A stretch of DNA of 64,000 nucleotides from Thermodesulfobacteriota bacterium (GCA_028278625.1 JANQDY010000089.1:124001-188000); one strand, 5' to 3'. Positions 36,737 to 45,963 are shown, counted from the first letter of the stretch. Notes: generated from the sequence alone by a model not told the origin. Numbers and translations are program-made.

Positions 36737-39020
36737 CGGTCCCACTCGGGACAGGGAATTTGATCGTGAAGGTGGACCCTTTGTCTTCCTGGCTCTTCAC
36801 GGTGATGGACCCATCATAGTCCCGAACAATGCCGTAGCTGATGGAGAGTCCCAACCCCGTTCCTTTTCCCACCTGCTTGGTGGTGAAAAAGGGTTCAAAG
36901 ATTTTGTCGACAATTGCCGCTGGAATACCGGTACCCGTATCCGATATTTCCACCACGGCCATGCCATTTTCAGTTCTCGTTTTCAGGAAAATCCGTTTGG
37001 CTTTGTCCCTCGGATCAACATTTCCCCACCATTTGGCTTCAATGGCATCCCGGGCATTGATCAGGAGGTTTATGAAAACCTGCTCCAGCCGATTGGCGTC
37101 GGCCATCACCGGGGGGAGATTGATCTGAAGTTCAGATACCACCTCTATTTCTCTCAGCTTCAACTGCTGCCGAAATATTTCAAGGGCCCGCTTAAGAGAA
37201 TCGTTTAATTGAACCGCTTCTTTCACCACATCCGATTTTCGGCCGAATTCCCGCATGTGATTGATGATTTTTGATGCCCGGTCCACCTGGGAGTTGATTT
37301 CTCCGGTCAGTGTTTTCATGGTTTCATCGTCGATACTCTGCCCTTTTGCGGCCTTTTTGTGAAGAAAATTGCCGGCCGTCTTGATGACGGATAGCGGTTG
37401 GTTCAGTTCGTGGGCCACGCCTGTCGACATCTCCCCCAAAGTGGCCATTTTGCTCGCCTGAATGAGCTGCTGCTCCGCCAGCAGCCGTTCGGTAATATCG
37501 CTGATGGTGACCAGAAAAACCGCTTCCCCCAGATACTCGGTGGAGGAGACGCGAATGTTGACGTAGATGAGATTGCCATTCATTCCGTAGTGCTTCACCC
37601 GGTCGATGGCCGTGGATGTTTTCATTCGAGATGCATATTGCTGACGCTCGGTCGTTCCAAAAAACTGAAGAAAGGATGTCATCAGAACGTCTTCCTTGGC
37701 GTATCCGTAGACGGTGGTCACATTGTCATTGCAGTCGAGAATGATCAAATCCTTCTGATCCAGAACAAAAACAGGATTCGGTATGGTGGAAAAAATGATC
37801 CGGTATTTCTCTTCTGACTTCTTCACCTCCGATTCCAGGTGCTTCATGGCCGTTATGTCCAGGCACATCTCCATGGCGGCGACCACCTCACCCTCTTTGT
37901 TTCTGATGGGAGAAGTGTGCACCACCCAGTGAGATTTGGTGCCATCCCGCTTGATCCCTTCCTCTTCGCTGTAATGGCGCTGCCCGTCATCGAACGTATT
38001 CTGGACAGGGCATATTTCGCACCTTTCAGACCTCCCTTTATACGCCTGGTAGCAGTAGTCACCGGGATGGGGATCGAACTGCTCGGCGAATTCCCGGTTG
38101 TATCTCATCAGCTTGAAATCTCTGTCCTGAACCGTAATATAACAGGGGGCCGATTCAAAGAGCATCTGATATTCGCCCTTTTGTTTGTTCAGTTCATCCT
38201 GTTTATCGCCGATTTTATCACCCATCTGATTGATGGCATCGGCCAGATGTCCAATGTCATCACTTCTTTTGAGATCAACCTTATAATCGTACTCGCCGCT
38301 GCCGATATGGCGGGTTCCTTCTATCAGTTTGCGAATGGGGCGGTTGACAAATCTCAGCAGAAAAAAGGCCATAAAACCGGATGTCACCAAAAAGATAAAG
38401 ACGGCCATGAGGATGATCCCTCTCTCATATGCGAAGATTTCCTTGTCCGTATCCTTTAAGGAGACAACCACGTCCAAAGCACCCAATACCTTTGTTTTTT
38501 CGGGATGAAAATGGCATGCGGCACTGGCGCATCCCGGTTCATTGTAAATGGGGCTGATGATCCCCAAAAGCCGATCACCTTCTGGCCCCTCGAATATTCG
38601 CGTTCTTTCCCCGAGACCGACCTTGACCAAGGGAGGATCCGTTCTGTGGCAGATAACACACGGACCCTGGTTCATCTTCATCAACCGGTCCAATTTGCCG
38701 GTTTCCGTTGAATAGCTGGTGTGGCCGGCCTTGTTGTAAATGCGGATCCTCTCGATACCTTCCTGTTTTCCGATGTTCTTGATGATCTGGGTGATGTCAT
38801 CCCTTGAGTTGATCATCATGGCATAGTGAACGCCCAGCCGAATGGTGTTTCCCAGCCGGTCCGCCCCCTGCACAATATTTTCGACGGCTCTCTCTTTCTG
38901 GTGGCCGATGTTGTAGTAGGCCCAGGCGGAAATGCTCCCCGCCAGGATGAGGCCGACCCAAAAGATCAGCCGGAAGCTGAGGCTGAACTGTAAATCCTTG
39001 AAAGGATTGTATTTTACCAT
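36729..39020 (-). CDS. heme-containing membrane sensor histidine kinase
   Basis: A 763-residue kinase. A membrane helix at about 15-35 is followed by a periplasmic domain of about 160 residues, which has heme-c motifs CVICH (121-125, CxxCH) and CASAACH (164-170, CxxxxCH), then a second helix (201-223). HAMP (about 225-280), a Cys-PAS with C323, C334 and C337 (YCYQAYKGRSERCEICP), and a second PAS follow. HisKA has H537 (GVAHELNQP), and the ATPase has NLLINARDAIE, DTGTGIP and GKGTGLGLS. The periplasmic hemes suggest redox or gas sensing. It precedes the receiver-kinase fusion and follows tmcBC on the same strand. Confidence 0.9.
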   Translation of the reverse strand: MVKYNPFKDLQFSLSFRLIFWVGLILAGSISAWAYYNIGHQKERAVENIVQGADRLGNTIRLGVHYAMMINSRDDITQIIKNIGKQEGIERIRIYNKAGHTSYSTETGKLDRLMKMNQGPCVICHRTDPPLVKVGLGERTRIFEGPEGDRLLGIISPIYNEPGCASAACHFHPEKTKVLGALDVVVSLKDTDKEIFAYERGIILMAVFIFLVTSGFMAFFLLRFVNRPIRKLIEGTRHIGSGEYDYKVDLKRSDDIGHLADAINQMGDKIGDKQDELNKQKGEYQMLFESAPCYITVQDRDFKLMRYNREFAEQFDPHPGDYCYQAYKGRSERCEICPVQNTFDDGQRHYSEEEGIKRDGTKSHWVVHTSPIRNKEGEVVAAMEMCLDITAMKHLESEVKKSEEKYRIIFSTIPNPVFVLDQKDLIILDCNDNVTTVYGYAKEDVLMTSFLQFFGTTERQQYASRMKTSTAIDRVKHYGMNGNLIYVNIRVSSTEYLGEAVFLVTISDITERLLAEQQLIQASKMATLGEMSTGVAHELNQPLSVIKTAGNFLHKKAAKGQSIDDETMKTLTGEINSQVDRASKIINHMREFGRKSDVVKEAVQLNDSLKRALEIFRQQLKLREIEVVSELQINLPPVMADANRLEQVFINLLINARDAIEAKWWGNVDPRDKAKRIFLKTRTENGMAVVEISDTGTGIPAAIVDKIFEPFFTTKQVGKGTGLGLSISYGIVRDYDGSITVKSQEDKGSTFTIKFPVPSGTDD

Positions 39021-39053
39021 TCTGCTAGTGTTTCAATCACCGTGCCGGGACAT

Positions 39054-40331
39054 TTATTCGTCTTCATCCTTGGGCAGCATTTCTTCAGGAATCACCATAT
39101 GTTCACTGATGGCTTCCTTAAAATGGATCGCCTTGATGCCCAGATCATGTTCCTTTGAGAGGTCCCGAATCTGATCAATGCAGTTATGGCAGGGCACAAA
39201 GACGATTTTGGCGCCCGTCTCGCGGATCTGCTGCGCCTTAATCTCTCCGCCTTTCAGACGGTGTTTTTTCATTTCGCCGCCCATGGGCATTGCGCCGCCG
39301 CCACCACCGCAACAATAGTTGTAATTCCCCTGGTGTTTCATGGGTCGGAAGTCTTCCGAAATCAACGCCGCCAACTGTCGGTTTTTCTCAGCCAAGCCCC
39401 CGCTACGAACCACATTGCAGGGATCCTGCACGGTTGTGGGTTCCTTGACCTTGCTTTTCAGTTTGAGGCGGCCGTCGCGAATGTAATCGTGGAACAGTTC
39501 CACGGAATGAATCACTTCTTGTTTGGGGGTAAAACCCAACCAGGTGGGCGCTTCGTACCGAAGCGCTCGGTAGGCGTGGCCTCATTCAGTGACCGCCACT
39601 TGTTGCACCCCCAATTCTTCGGCCCGTTTGAAGGTGTTTTCAACAATCAGTTTTGATGTGCTCAAATCACCGGAGAACATGGCGAGATTGGTATCATCCC
39701 AGCCCGGCTTGCTGCAATAGGTGTAGTCTTCGCCGACCACATGGAAGATTTTGGCCACCTCCATCATGTCCTGGGGATAGAACATGGGCTCCCTGGCATT
39801 GACCGTATAGAGGATCTTTGCCCCCTCTTTGTCGATGGGGACCTTCAATCCCACTACTTCCTCCGCCATTTCCTCTTCCACCCATTCGATGGTTTCCACC
39901 CAATCCTCATCGGTAACGGCCATCTGGTTGCCGAATTCCTTATAGTTGTCGATGGCCTTCACCAGTCCTTCGGGAGCGATCCCTTGGGAGAAAAGCATGG
40001 CTCTGATCAGGGATATCATCAGGGCAATGTCTATGCCGAATGGGCAGAACAGGGTACAACGGCGGCACATGTTACATTCATAATAAACCGTATTATAAAC
40101 TTTTTGCAAATAATCCCGGTCAACGCGCCCCTTCTTTCTGAGCATTTCTCTCAGGAATCTCACTTTGTATGAAGGGATCATCTTGGGATCATTGCCGTGG
40201 GCAGTGTAATAGTGGCATGTATCCGCACAGAGCCCGCACCGGGCACAAATATTGAGCCACATTTTGAAACGGGCATTGAGCCTTGGTTTCAAGAAATTTA
40301 CGATTTCATCGGGTTTTATCTCTTCACTCAT
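39054..40331 (-). CDS. TmcB/HdrD-like Fe-S protein with in-frame TGA, probable selenoprotein
   Basis: Reads as one 425-residue protein if TGA at 39582-39584 is translated. N-terminal ferredoxin motifs are CARCGLCADTC (29-39) and CNMCRRCTLFCP (86-97). The first CCG-type domain would hold the TGA at residue 250, in VAVTE-[TGA]-GHAYRALRYE; relatives I know read ..ECGHAYR.. with Cys here. The second CCG domain has DPCNVV, NYCCGGGGG (C-x34-CC) and CHNCIDQ. A strong SECIS-like hairpin follows the TGA. The best reading is selenocysteine at residue 250. The role is heterodisulfide or thiol-type electron transfer in a Tmc-like complex with the cytochrome b at 40369. ATG 40331 follows GGGGAG. Without Sec it would be a broken gene. 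Confidence 0.82.
39548..39584 (-). promoter_or_regulatory. candidate bacterial SECIS element with its TGA codon
   Basis: On the minus strand TGA (39584-39582) is followed 15 bases later by a perfect 8-bp stem GCGCTTCG / CGAAGCGC (39566-39559 and 39555-39548; plus-strand sequence is the reverse) around a three-base loop GTA. The loop starts 23 bases after TGA and begins with G, as bacterial SECIS rules require (16-37 bases; G in the first two loop bases). A second pairing of 6 bp (TACCGA/TCGGTA) overlaps it nearer to the TGA. Confidence 0.7.
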
Positions 40332-40368
40332 AATTCAACTCCCCAAAAATTGAAATAGTCCTGACGAT

Positions 40369-41034
40369 TTAGATGGAATATCCCCTGCGACCGAATTCAA
40401 TGCCGGTTGCTCCTCTTGAAAAGAAGAAGAGGATGAAATGTGAAAGTTTGGTGAAGGGTATCAAAATAAGCATGAGTTCACCGGTAAGCATATGAATGAG
40501 CGACATGTTGTCTCCCAAAAAACCGATATTATCAAGGGTTCCGTGGGTTAGGAAATACCCGCTCAAAAATGGCAAGGCGGCAATGACAATGAGAAAATAA
40601 TCTGAAAACCCGGAAATAAGGCGTATGTCCGCTGAAAAGATGCGCCTCAAAAGAAAGAAGAGGGCAATGGCCAGAAGAATGATTGTCATCCAGTCGGCCA
40701 GCCCGTCCGGCATGGATGTCCACGACCATTCAAAGCGGGATTCTTCCCAGAGAGAAATATGGCCGGAATACCAGATGGGGACGATCACCAGGCAGATATG
40801 GAATATGTAACCGAGGATGGAATAGATGGGGTTTTTCGCCACACTCTTGTTAATGGGCAGCAGCCACCGGCCGATGGTGGCAAACGCATATTTCCAACTG
40901 AAGTGCTGATAGATGATTTTGTCCTTTTTGGTGGAGAGCACCAGAAACATCGCCACCCTCAAAAGACTGCCGATAATGAAAACCAGAAAGGCAATCCAGA
41001 GCAGAGGCCCTTCAACGAATGCGTAAAAATCCAT
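40369..41034 (-). CDS. TmcC-like cytochrome b membrane subunit
   Basis: A 221-residue integral membrane protein of the NarI/TmcC/DsrM family, with five hydrophobic helices and His in the helices that could bind two hemes b (for example GYIFHICLVIVPIWYSGH and GDNMSLIHMLTGELMLI). It would take electrons from menaquinol or the periplasm and pass them to the Fe-S protein encoded 37 bases downstream. ATG 41034 follows AAGGAGG at 11 bases. The length matches TmcC rather than the longer DsrM. Confidence 0.85.
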   Translation of the reverse strand: MDFYAFVEGPLLWIAFLVFIIGSLLRVAMFLVLSTKKDKIIYQHFSWKYAFATIGRWLLPINKSVAKNPIYSILGYIFHICLVIVPIWYSGHISLWEESRFEWSWTSMPDGLADWMTIILLAIALFFLLRRIFSADIRLISGFSDYFLIVIAALPFLSGYFLTHGTLDNIGFLGDNMSLIHMLTGELMLILIPFTKLSHFILFFFSRGATGIEFGRRGYSI

Positions 41035-41163
41035 GATATGCCAAACCTCCTTCACAATATTGATTGGTCAAAACATCTCTGCCGTGAGAAGGCAGAACCT
41101 CCATTGCCAGCAGTTTCATCAATCCGGGTAAAAATGGCTGCCATCGCCTAGGGTAATTCTGAT

Positions 41164-41187
41164 GTATATACAAAATTACGTATATAC
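41164..41187. promoter_or_regulatory. two palindromes GTATATAC, candidate operator
   Basis: GTATATAC at 41164-41171 and 41180-41187 are exact self-complementary octamers, one and a half helical turns apart (16 bases between starts). They lie upstream of the tmcC-like gene (start 41034) and downstream of the dsrP-like gene. The arrangement suits a dimeric regulator binding two sites. The factor is unknown; the MerR-like and other regulators nearby are candidates. Confidence 0.45.
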
Positions 41188-41281
41188 GTTGAAATGGGCA
41201 TTGTCAAGGGATAATTTGAGCGGTCTTCGCCCGGCTGATCGGTTCGGATTTGAGGTTGTTGGAATAAAAAAAGTTTTCCGC

Positions 41282-42448
41282 TTAGAAATTTCCGTAGTGG
41301 CCGTATTCCTTTACACTGACGACGATTTTATACAGAACCGTCAGGATCAACAGCCCGATGGCGGTGACACCGGCTGAGATGACGAGCTCGTGGATGCTCG
41401 GCACATACTCGGTCACGTGGTGCAGGGCGGACGGCACAAAGCCGCCGGCAATCATGCCAAGCCCCTTGTCGATCCATGTCCCGATCACCACCATGAAGCA
41501 TGAAAATGGCAGGATGAGGCTGCTTTTCCTTGTTTTCGGAATGACCAAGAGAACCATGGCAAGAACCATAGAGATAACGGAAGCCCACATCCAGGGAACA
41601 AGGGCATTGTGTCCGTGGAGCCCCACAAAGAGATACTTGATATGATCCCCGTGGGAGGGGATATCCGAGTAGAAAACCACGAAGAGTTCGCAGATCAGGA
41701 AAAAGAGATTGGCGATCAGGGCATAGGTCACAATCAGGGAAAGGGTGTAAACCGCCTCCTTGCCCGCATAAAAACGTGTCATTTTCTTGATGAGCATGCA
41801 CAAGAGAATCAAAATCGCGGGCCCGGATGCAAAGGCGGATGCCAGAAAACGCGGTGCCAGGATCGCGGTCAGCCAGAATCCCCTGCCGGGCAGGCCGCAG
41901 TAAACGAACGCCGTAACCGTATGGATGGAGAAGGCCATGGGGATGGAAAAATAGATCAGGGGTTTGATCCAGGGGGGCGGGGCGATTCCCTTTCGTTCAG
42001 CCCCCAAGACGTTCCATCCGATAATGATGTTCAGGAGAAGATACCCGAACAGTACGTTACCGTCCCAGAAGAGCACGGAACCGGGTGTGGGATACAATAG
42101 TACATTCAACGCCCTCATGGGCTTGCCCAGATGGACAAAAAGATAGAGCAGGCACATGACAAGGGCGGCCACCGCCAGAAACTCCCCCAGGATGGTGATT
42201 TTCCCGAAGCTTTTATAATTGTGCAAGTAATAGGGTAATACCAGCATCACGCCGCCAGCGGCCACGCCGACAAAATAGGTCATTTGGGCGGTATAGAACC
42301 CCCATGACACGTCACGGCTCTGGCCGGTAACCATCAAACCGTATTGCAGCTGTTCCCCATAATAGTATCCACCGGCCCCAATAACGGCCAGAAGACCCGT
42401 TATCCATATCCAATAAGTTCTGCTCCCTTTTAAGGCATATTCAAGCAT
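41282..42448 (-). CDS. DsrP/NrfD-like quinol:electron-transfer membrane subunit
   Basis: A 388-residue NrfD-family integral membrane protein with about ten helices. It opens EYALKGSRTYWIWITGLLAV and contains DVSWGFYTAQMTYFVGVAAGG, LPYYLHNYKSFGKITILGEF, NVLGAERKG and WIDKGLGMI. It strongly resembles DsrP of sulfate reducers, which oxidises or reduces menaquinone at the membrane in the DsrMKJOP complex. Here it stands with TmcB/TmcC-like genes and no DsrO-type or DsrJ-type partner. ATG 42448 follows GGGGAG. Confidence 0.87.
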   Translation of the reverse strand: MLEYALKGSRTYWIWITGLLAVIGAGGYYYGEQLQYGLMVTGQSRDVSWGFYTAQMTYFVGVAAGGVMLVLPYYLHNYKSFGKITILGEFLAVAALVMCLLYLFVHLGKPMRALNVLLYPTPGSVLFWDGNVLFGYLLLNIIIGWNVLGAERKGIAPPPWIKPLIYFSIPMAFSIHTVTAFVYCGLPGRGFWLTAILAPRFLASAFASGPAILILLCMLIKKMTRFYAGKEAVYTLSLIVTYALIANLFFLICELFVVFYSDIPSHGDHIKYLFVGLHGHNALVPWMWASVISMVLAMVLLVIPKTRKSSLILPFSCFMVVIGTWIDKGLGMIAGGFVPSALHHVTEYVPSIHELVISAGVTAIGLLILTVLYKIVVSVKEYGHYGNF

Positions 42449-42562
42449 GATTCACTCCCCTTTATATAAAGATATGGGCTTTCGTTTTTAGAAGCCGGGA
42501 ATGACATACATGCCTTGACTAAATTTTGACTAAATTTCGGGCGGGTGTTTCGCAGGATACGG

Positions 42563-45500
42563 TTATCCGGATTGGATGAGGTCCCTAAAAAATGCCGTTA
42601 GCTCCGGATTGACCGGCAGTTCCATCTGTTTGACCGTCTTTTGGTATTCCTGATAGGTTCGTGAAACCTTTAGTCGGTCCCCGATAAGGCTGTAGAGGTG
42701 CATCAGGTGCTCAAAGGCAGCTTCATCCAAAGGGTCCAGGTTCAGTCTTTTCCGGGTGTAGAGAACTGCCCCCTTAATATCGTTCTTCCTTTCATAGCTA
42801 TCCGCAATGGCATTGAGCAATTGGCCAAACAGCTGGGTATACGTCTGGTTTTTTTCCATGCACCAATCCTGATACCGGTCCTCTTCGAGAAATGGGCCTG
42901 TGTAAATTGACAAAGCGGCCAACAGCATGTCATGTTTCCCCGGCGAGTCTTCAGGGGCCTTGAGGGCCTTTGCCGCTGCACGGGAAAAGCGTTCCGCATC
43001 AATGACGGCCCTGTCATCGCCATAAAGCCGGTACGAATCTTTTTTTCGCTCAATATAGGTAGAGGCGGCCCGGGCCGGAAGATCCGGTTCCAGGGTTTTG
43101 CGAAGGGCGCTCATGGCCATGTTGAACCGGCTGCCGGTTTTTTCGGGGTTTTCATCAGGCCATATGAGCTCAATCAGTTCCTCCTTGTGAATAAACCCCC
43201 GTTGCCGGTTGGCCGCCAGGTATTTGAGTATCATCAGGGCGTTTGCGCTTTTAAAAGGCGGGATGGGAGTGTTCCCGGTAACGGCCCAGAACGGTCCCAA
43301 AAGGGATATCCGCAAAACAGGCGTATCGGTCTCTTTGTCAAACAACCGTTCAAGAAGGCCTTTGTGATTCTCATAAAGGGTTCTGTCGGTAAAGGCGTTG
43401 TCTTTCAGAAGCCGCGCGAACCACTCTTTCTCCCGTTTGAGGAACCGGGTGTACCCGTTTGCTTTTGACAACCTTAACGCAAGGTCTAAATGTGTGACAG
43501 CCGCTTTCGGTTGGTTGATCCGGTCCAAGGCCCTGACCGTCAAAAGATGATTATTAAACAGGTAATATTCGGCGCCTTTCAGCCTGGAGCGGGCTTCCGA
43601 AAGGAGGGCCAGTGCCCTCTCAGGTTCTTCTTCAATGATCAAGCGCTTTGCCAGGCTGTTTAGAAGGATCCCTTTGGTGATATGAAGGCCGTATCCCTTG
43701 ATGATATCCAGCGCGTTGTTTAAAAGCTTATGGGCTTTTTGGAGATTTCCCCTTTTAAGGTGAACAAGATGCAGGCACTCCCAGGCATGGGCCATTCCCC
43801 ACCGGTTCCCGGGATCTTCAAACAGTGCCATGCTCTCATGAACAAGGGCTTCAGCCTTGCCCGTCTGCCCAAGCCCGAGGGTGTTCCGGGCAAAGGCAAG
43901 ATAGACCCATCCTTTCCTGCTGTCCGAAAGGAGCATTTTTTCACAGGCCGTAATCCCTAATTCCGCATAGGCGCATCCCTTCTCAAACGCCTCCAGTAAA
44001 TAACAGTTGATGCTCAGCTGATAATAGACAAGGGGGAGGCAGGAGTGGATATTGAGTTCAATAATGGTATTCAGCAATTTTTGGCTAACATCATGGGAGC
44101 CTTCAAAATCTCCTTCAAAATAGAGGAGGTGGATGAATGACGTGTTAAGCAGTGCAAAGGCGATTCTTCTTTCAAGCTCCGGATATCCGTCGATCACTTC
44201 CACTGCAATATCATAATAGCTGTGGGCGGTGTGAAACTCGCCAAGGACCGAGGACAAAAAGGAGAGATAGGTCATGGCCACCACGTAGGTCGCCGACCGG
44301 GGTTCCACTTCTTCCAGCACCTGCTCCATCAACAGCTTGGCTTCTTTTACGTGGCCGGTGAAATAGTATTGGGAGCCGAGTTCCACCAGGCAGGATATCA
44401 TCTCTTCTTTGGCATTCTGCTTTTTAAACAACTGGTGGGCCCGAACGATCAGGTCCGTGGCCTTCCTGGGATTGCCGAAATAGGAGTAGAGCTTTGCCTG
44501 GGCCAGCAGCAGTCTGGGGTTGGCCTCTATTACCTGTTCGGGAATTCTTGAAAGACACTGCCCCAGAAAGTTGACCTTCCCCTCTATGAGGAATTCCATT
44601 TCATGGGTTTCGATGAGGCGGACGGCTTTTTCATAGGCCCGTCCTTCGATATAGTGGGTCAAGGCAAGAAAACTGTCACAGGCTTCAGTTTCTTCCGCAA
44701 TTTTTATATGGAGGGCATCGATTTGTCCCTGGGGAAAGGATTGTTTAAGTTCTGAAACCAGGAAGTCCTGAAGCAGGTGATGCATGGAAAAAACGGTACC
44801 CGATTCGTCCACCGGAAAGATCATGAGATGATCAGCCACCATGCTTTTTAGAATAGCGTCGGCGTCTTCCACATGAAAAATCCTGCTGCACAATCGGGTG
44901 TCGATTTCAGGTAGCAGGGCTATTTTCATCATAAACGCTTTTACGTGATCCGGTTGGGTGTCGAAGACATTCTCCCTCAGATATGAAAAAATATACCTGG
45001 GTGCCTGGTGAAGGCTCTTCAGGCGCTCTGAAACAGCATCCGGGTGCCGGTTCTTAAAGGCATGGCGCAGCAAAACCAGGCCTGCGGCCCATCCGCCGGT
45101 GCCAGCCGCAATGTCATCAATATGGCCATCGGCCAAATCAGTCACCCTTTCAAAGAAGGATCTGATTTCATCGGTTGTAAAGGATAGGTCGGTTTCATCG
45201 ATCTCAACGAGCTGATCCTGGGCCCGCAGCCGTGACAGCCTTAGGGGAAGCTCATGTCGTCCGATGATCACCAGATGCAGGAATGACGGCAGGCGATCCA
45301 GGATGAATTCAACCGCCGCCATGATCTGATCATCCTTCTGAACCAGGTGAAAATCGTCAAAAACAAGGACCGTGGGGGAGGTCAGTCTCTTCTCTATAAA
45401 AGCCAGCCAGCTGTGGAGCATGTCAACCGGCTTTTTAAGCCCGAATGCCGGTTTCCGGCTGCTATTGAAACAGGCATAAAGGTAGGAAACAAAGACTTTG

Positions 45501-45721
45501 AAATCGGTGTCCTGATCACCCAGGCGATACCAGAAAGGACTGGTACCCATTCTGGACATGGCATCCCACAAAAGAGTGGTTTTGCCGTAACCGGCACCGG
45601 CGATCACGGTGGTCAGCTTTTTTTCCCTGAAATCCCCAAAGATCCGAATCAGTCGTTTGCGATGAAGGATGTGCTGCCGTTTGGGCGGCTTGATTTTTGA
45701 ACGGAGTATCTCCAAAACCAA
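42563..45721 (-). CDS. MalT-like ATPase regulator with C-terminal BTAD domain
   Basis: A 1052-residue regulator. Residues 30-330 form a STAND/AAA ATPase (Walker A GAGYGKTT; Walker B VLVFDDFH) like MalT. A long TPR-rich middle (about 380-790) contains helical repeats. The C-terminal 250 residues hold a winged helix (KEELIELIWPDENPE..FNMAMSALRKTLEP) and a BTAD domain (LSIYTGPFLEEDRYQDW..). Senses a ligand through ATP-dependent multimerisation, in the family model. Start is uncertain: TTG 45721 or TTG 45715, both near AGGA. It faces away from arsR. The target is unknown. Confidence 0.85.
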   Translation of the reverse strand: MVLEILRSKIKPPKRQHILHRKRLIRIFGDFREKKLTTVIAGAGYGKTTLLWDAMSRMGTSPFWYRLGDQDTDFKVFVSYLYACFNSSRKPAFGLKKPVDMLHSWLAFIEKRLTSPTVLVFDDFHLVQKDDQIMAAVEFILDRLPSFLHLVIIGRHELPLRLSRLRAQDQLVEIDETDLSFTTDEIRSFFERVTDLADGHIDDIAAGTGGWAAGLVLLRHAFKNRHPDAVSERLKSLHQAPRYIFSYLRENVFDTQPDHVKAFMMKIALLPEIDTRLCSRIFHVEDADAILKSMVADHLMIFPVDESGTVFSMHHLLQDFLVSELKQSFPQGQIDALHIKIAEETEACDSFLALTHYIEGRAYEKAVRLIETHEMEFLIEGKVNFLGQCLSRIPEQVIEANPRLLLAQAKLYSYFGNPRKATDLIVRAHQLFKKQNAKEEMISCLVELGSQYYFTGHVKEAKLLMEQVLEEVEPRSATYVVAMTYLSFLSSVLGEFHTAHSYYDIAVEVIDGYPELERRIAFALLNTSFIHLLYFEGDFEGSHDVSQKLLNTIIELNIHSCLPLVYYQLSINCYLLEAFEKGCAYAELGITACEKMLLSDSRKGWVYLAFARNTLGLGQTGKAEALVHESMALFEDPGNRWGMAHAWECLHLVHLKRGNLQKAHKLLNNALDIIKGYGLHITKGILLNSLAKRLIIEEEPERALALLSEARSRLKGAEYYLFNNHLLTVRALDRINQPKAAVTHLDLALRLSKANGYTRFLKREKEWFARLLKDNAFTDRTLYENHKGLLERLFDKETDTPVLRISLLGPFWAVTGNTPIPPFKSANALMILKYLAANRQRGFIHKEELIELIWPDENPEKTGSRFNMAMSALRKTLEPDLPARAASTYIERKKDSYRLYGDDRAVIDAERFSRAAAKALKAPEDSPGKHDMLLAALSIYTGPFLEEDRYQDWCMEKNQTYTQLFGQLLNAIADSYERKNDIKGAVLYTRKRLNLDPLDEAAFEHLMHLYSLIGDRLKVSRTYQEYQKTVKQMELPVNPELTAFFRDLIQSG

Positions 45722-45899
45722 TGTCCTGTTTTTTTTAAACGGGTTATCGGCAAACCATCATATCTATCAAATGATAAAAACAGCCCTGTCAAATCGTTTT
45801 TGTGCGTGCGGGCGAGGCACTGGTTCAGAATACCGGCTATGGTTTTAGATGTCACCAGGGAATGGGCGGGCCAATGGCGTCATTTTTCTGAAAAACAGC

Positions 45900-45949
45900 T
45901 TGACAGGAAGGAATCAAAGCTGATATTTAAGTAATTGCTTAATAGCTTA
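45900..45949 (+). promoter_or_regulatory. arsR promoter with overlapping ArsR-type operator
   Basis: TTGACA at 45900-45905 and TATTTA at 45924-45929 (18-base gap) form a promoter. An operator TTAAG-N6-CTTAA at 45927-45942, followed by CTTA at 45946-45949, covers the -10. The same block occurs upstream of the 33-residue peptide gene (46400-46423). ArsR proteins bind such inverted repeats, so this should be autorepression. Confidence 0.7.
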
Positions 45950-45963
45950 TATGGTGCCGGCCC

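Noticed and set aside
39054..39539. Separate Fe-S gene beginning at MGFTPKQ
   Set aside because: It is the in-frame continuation of the TmcB-like gene after TGA, has no ribosome site, and starts in the middle of a conserved domain. Read-through with Sec explains it better.
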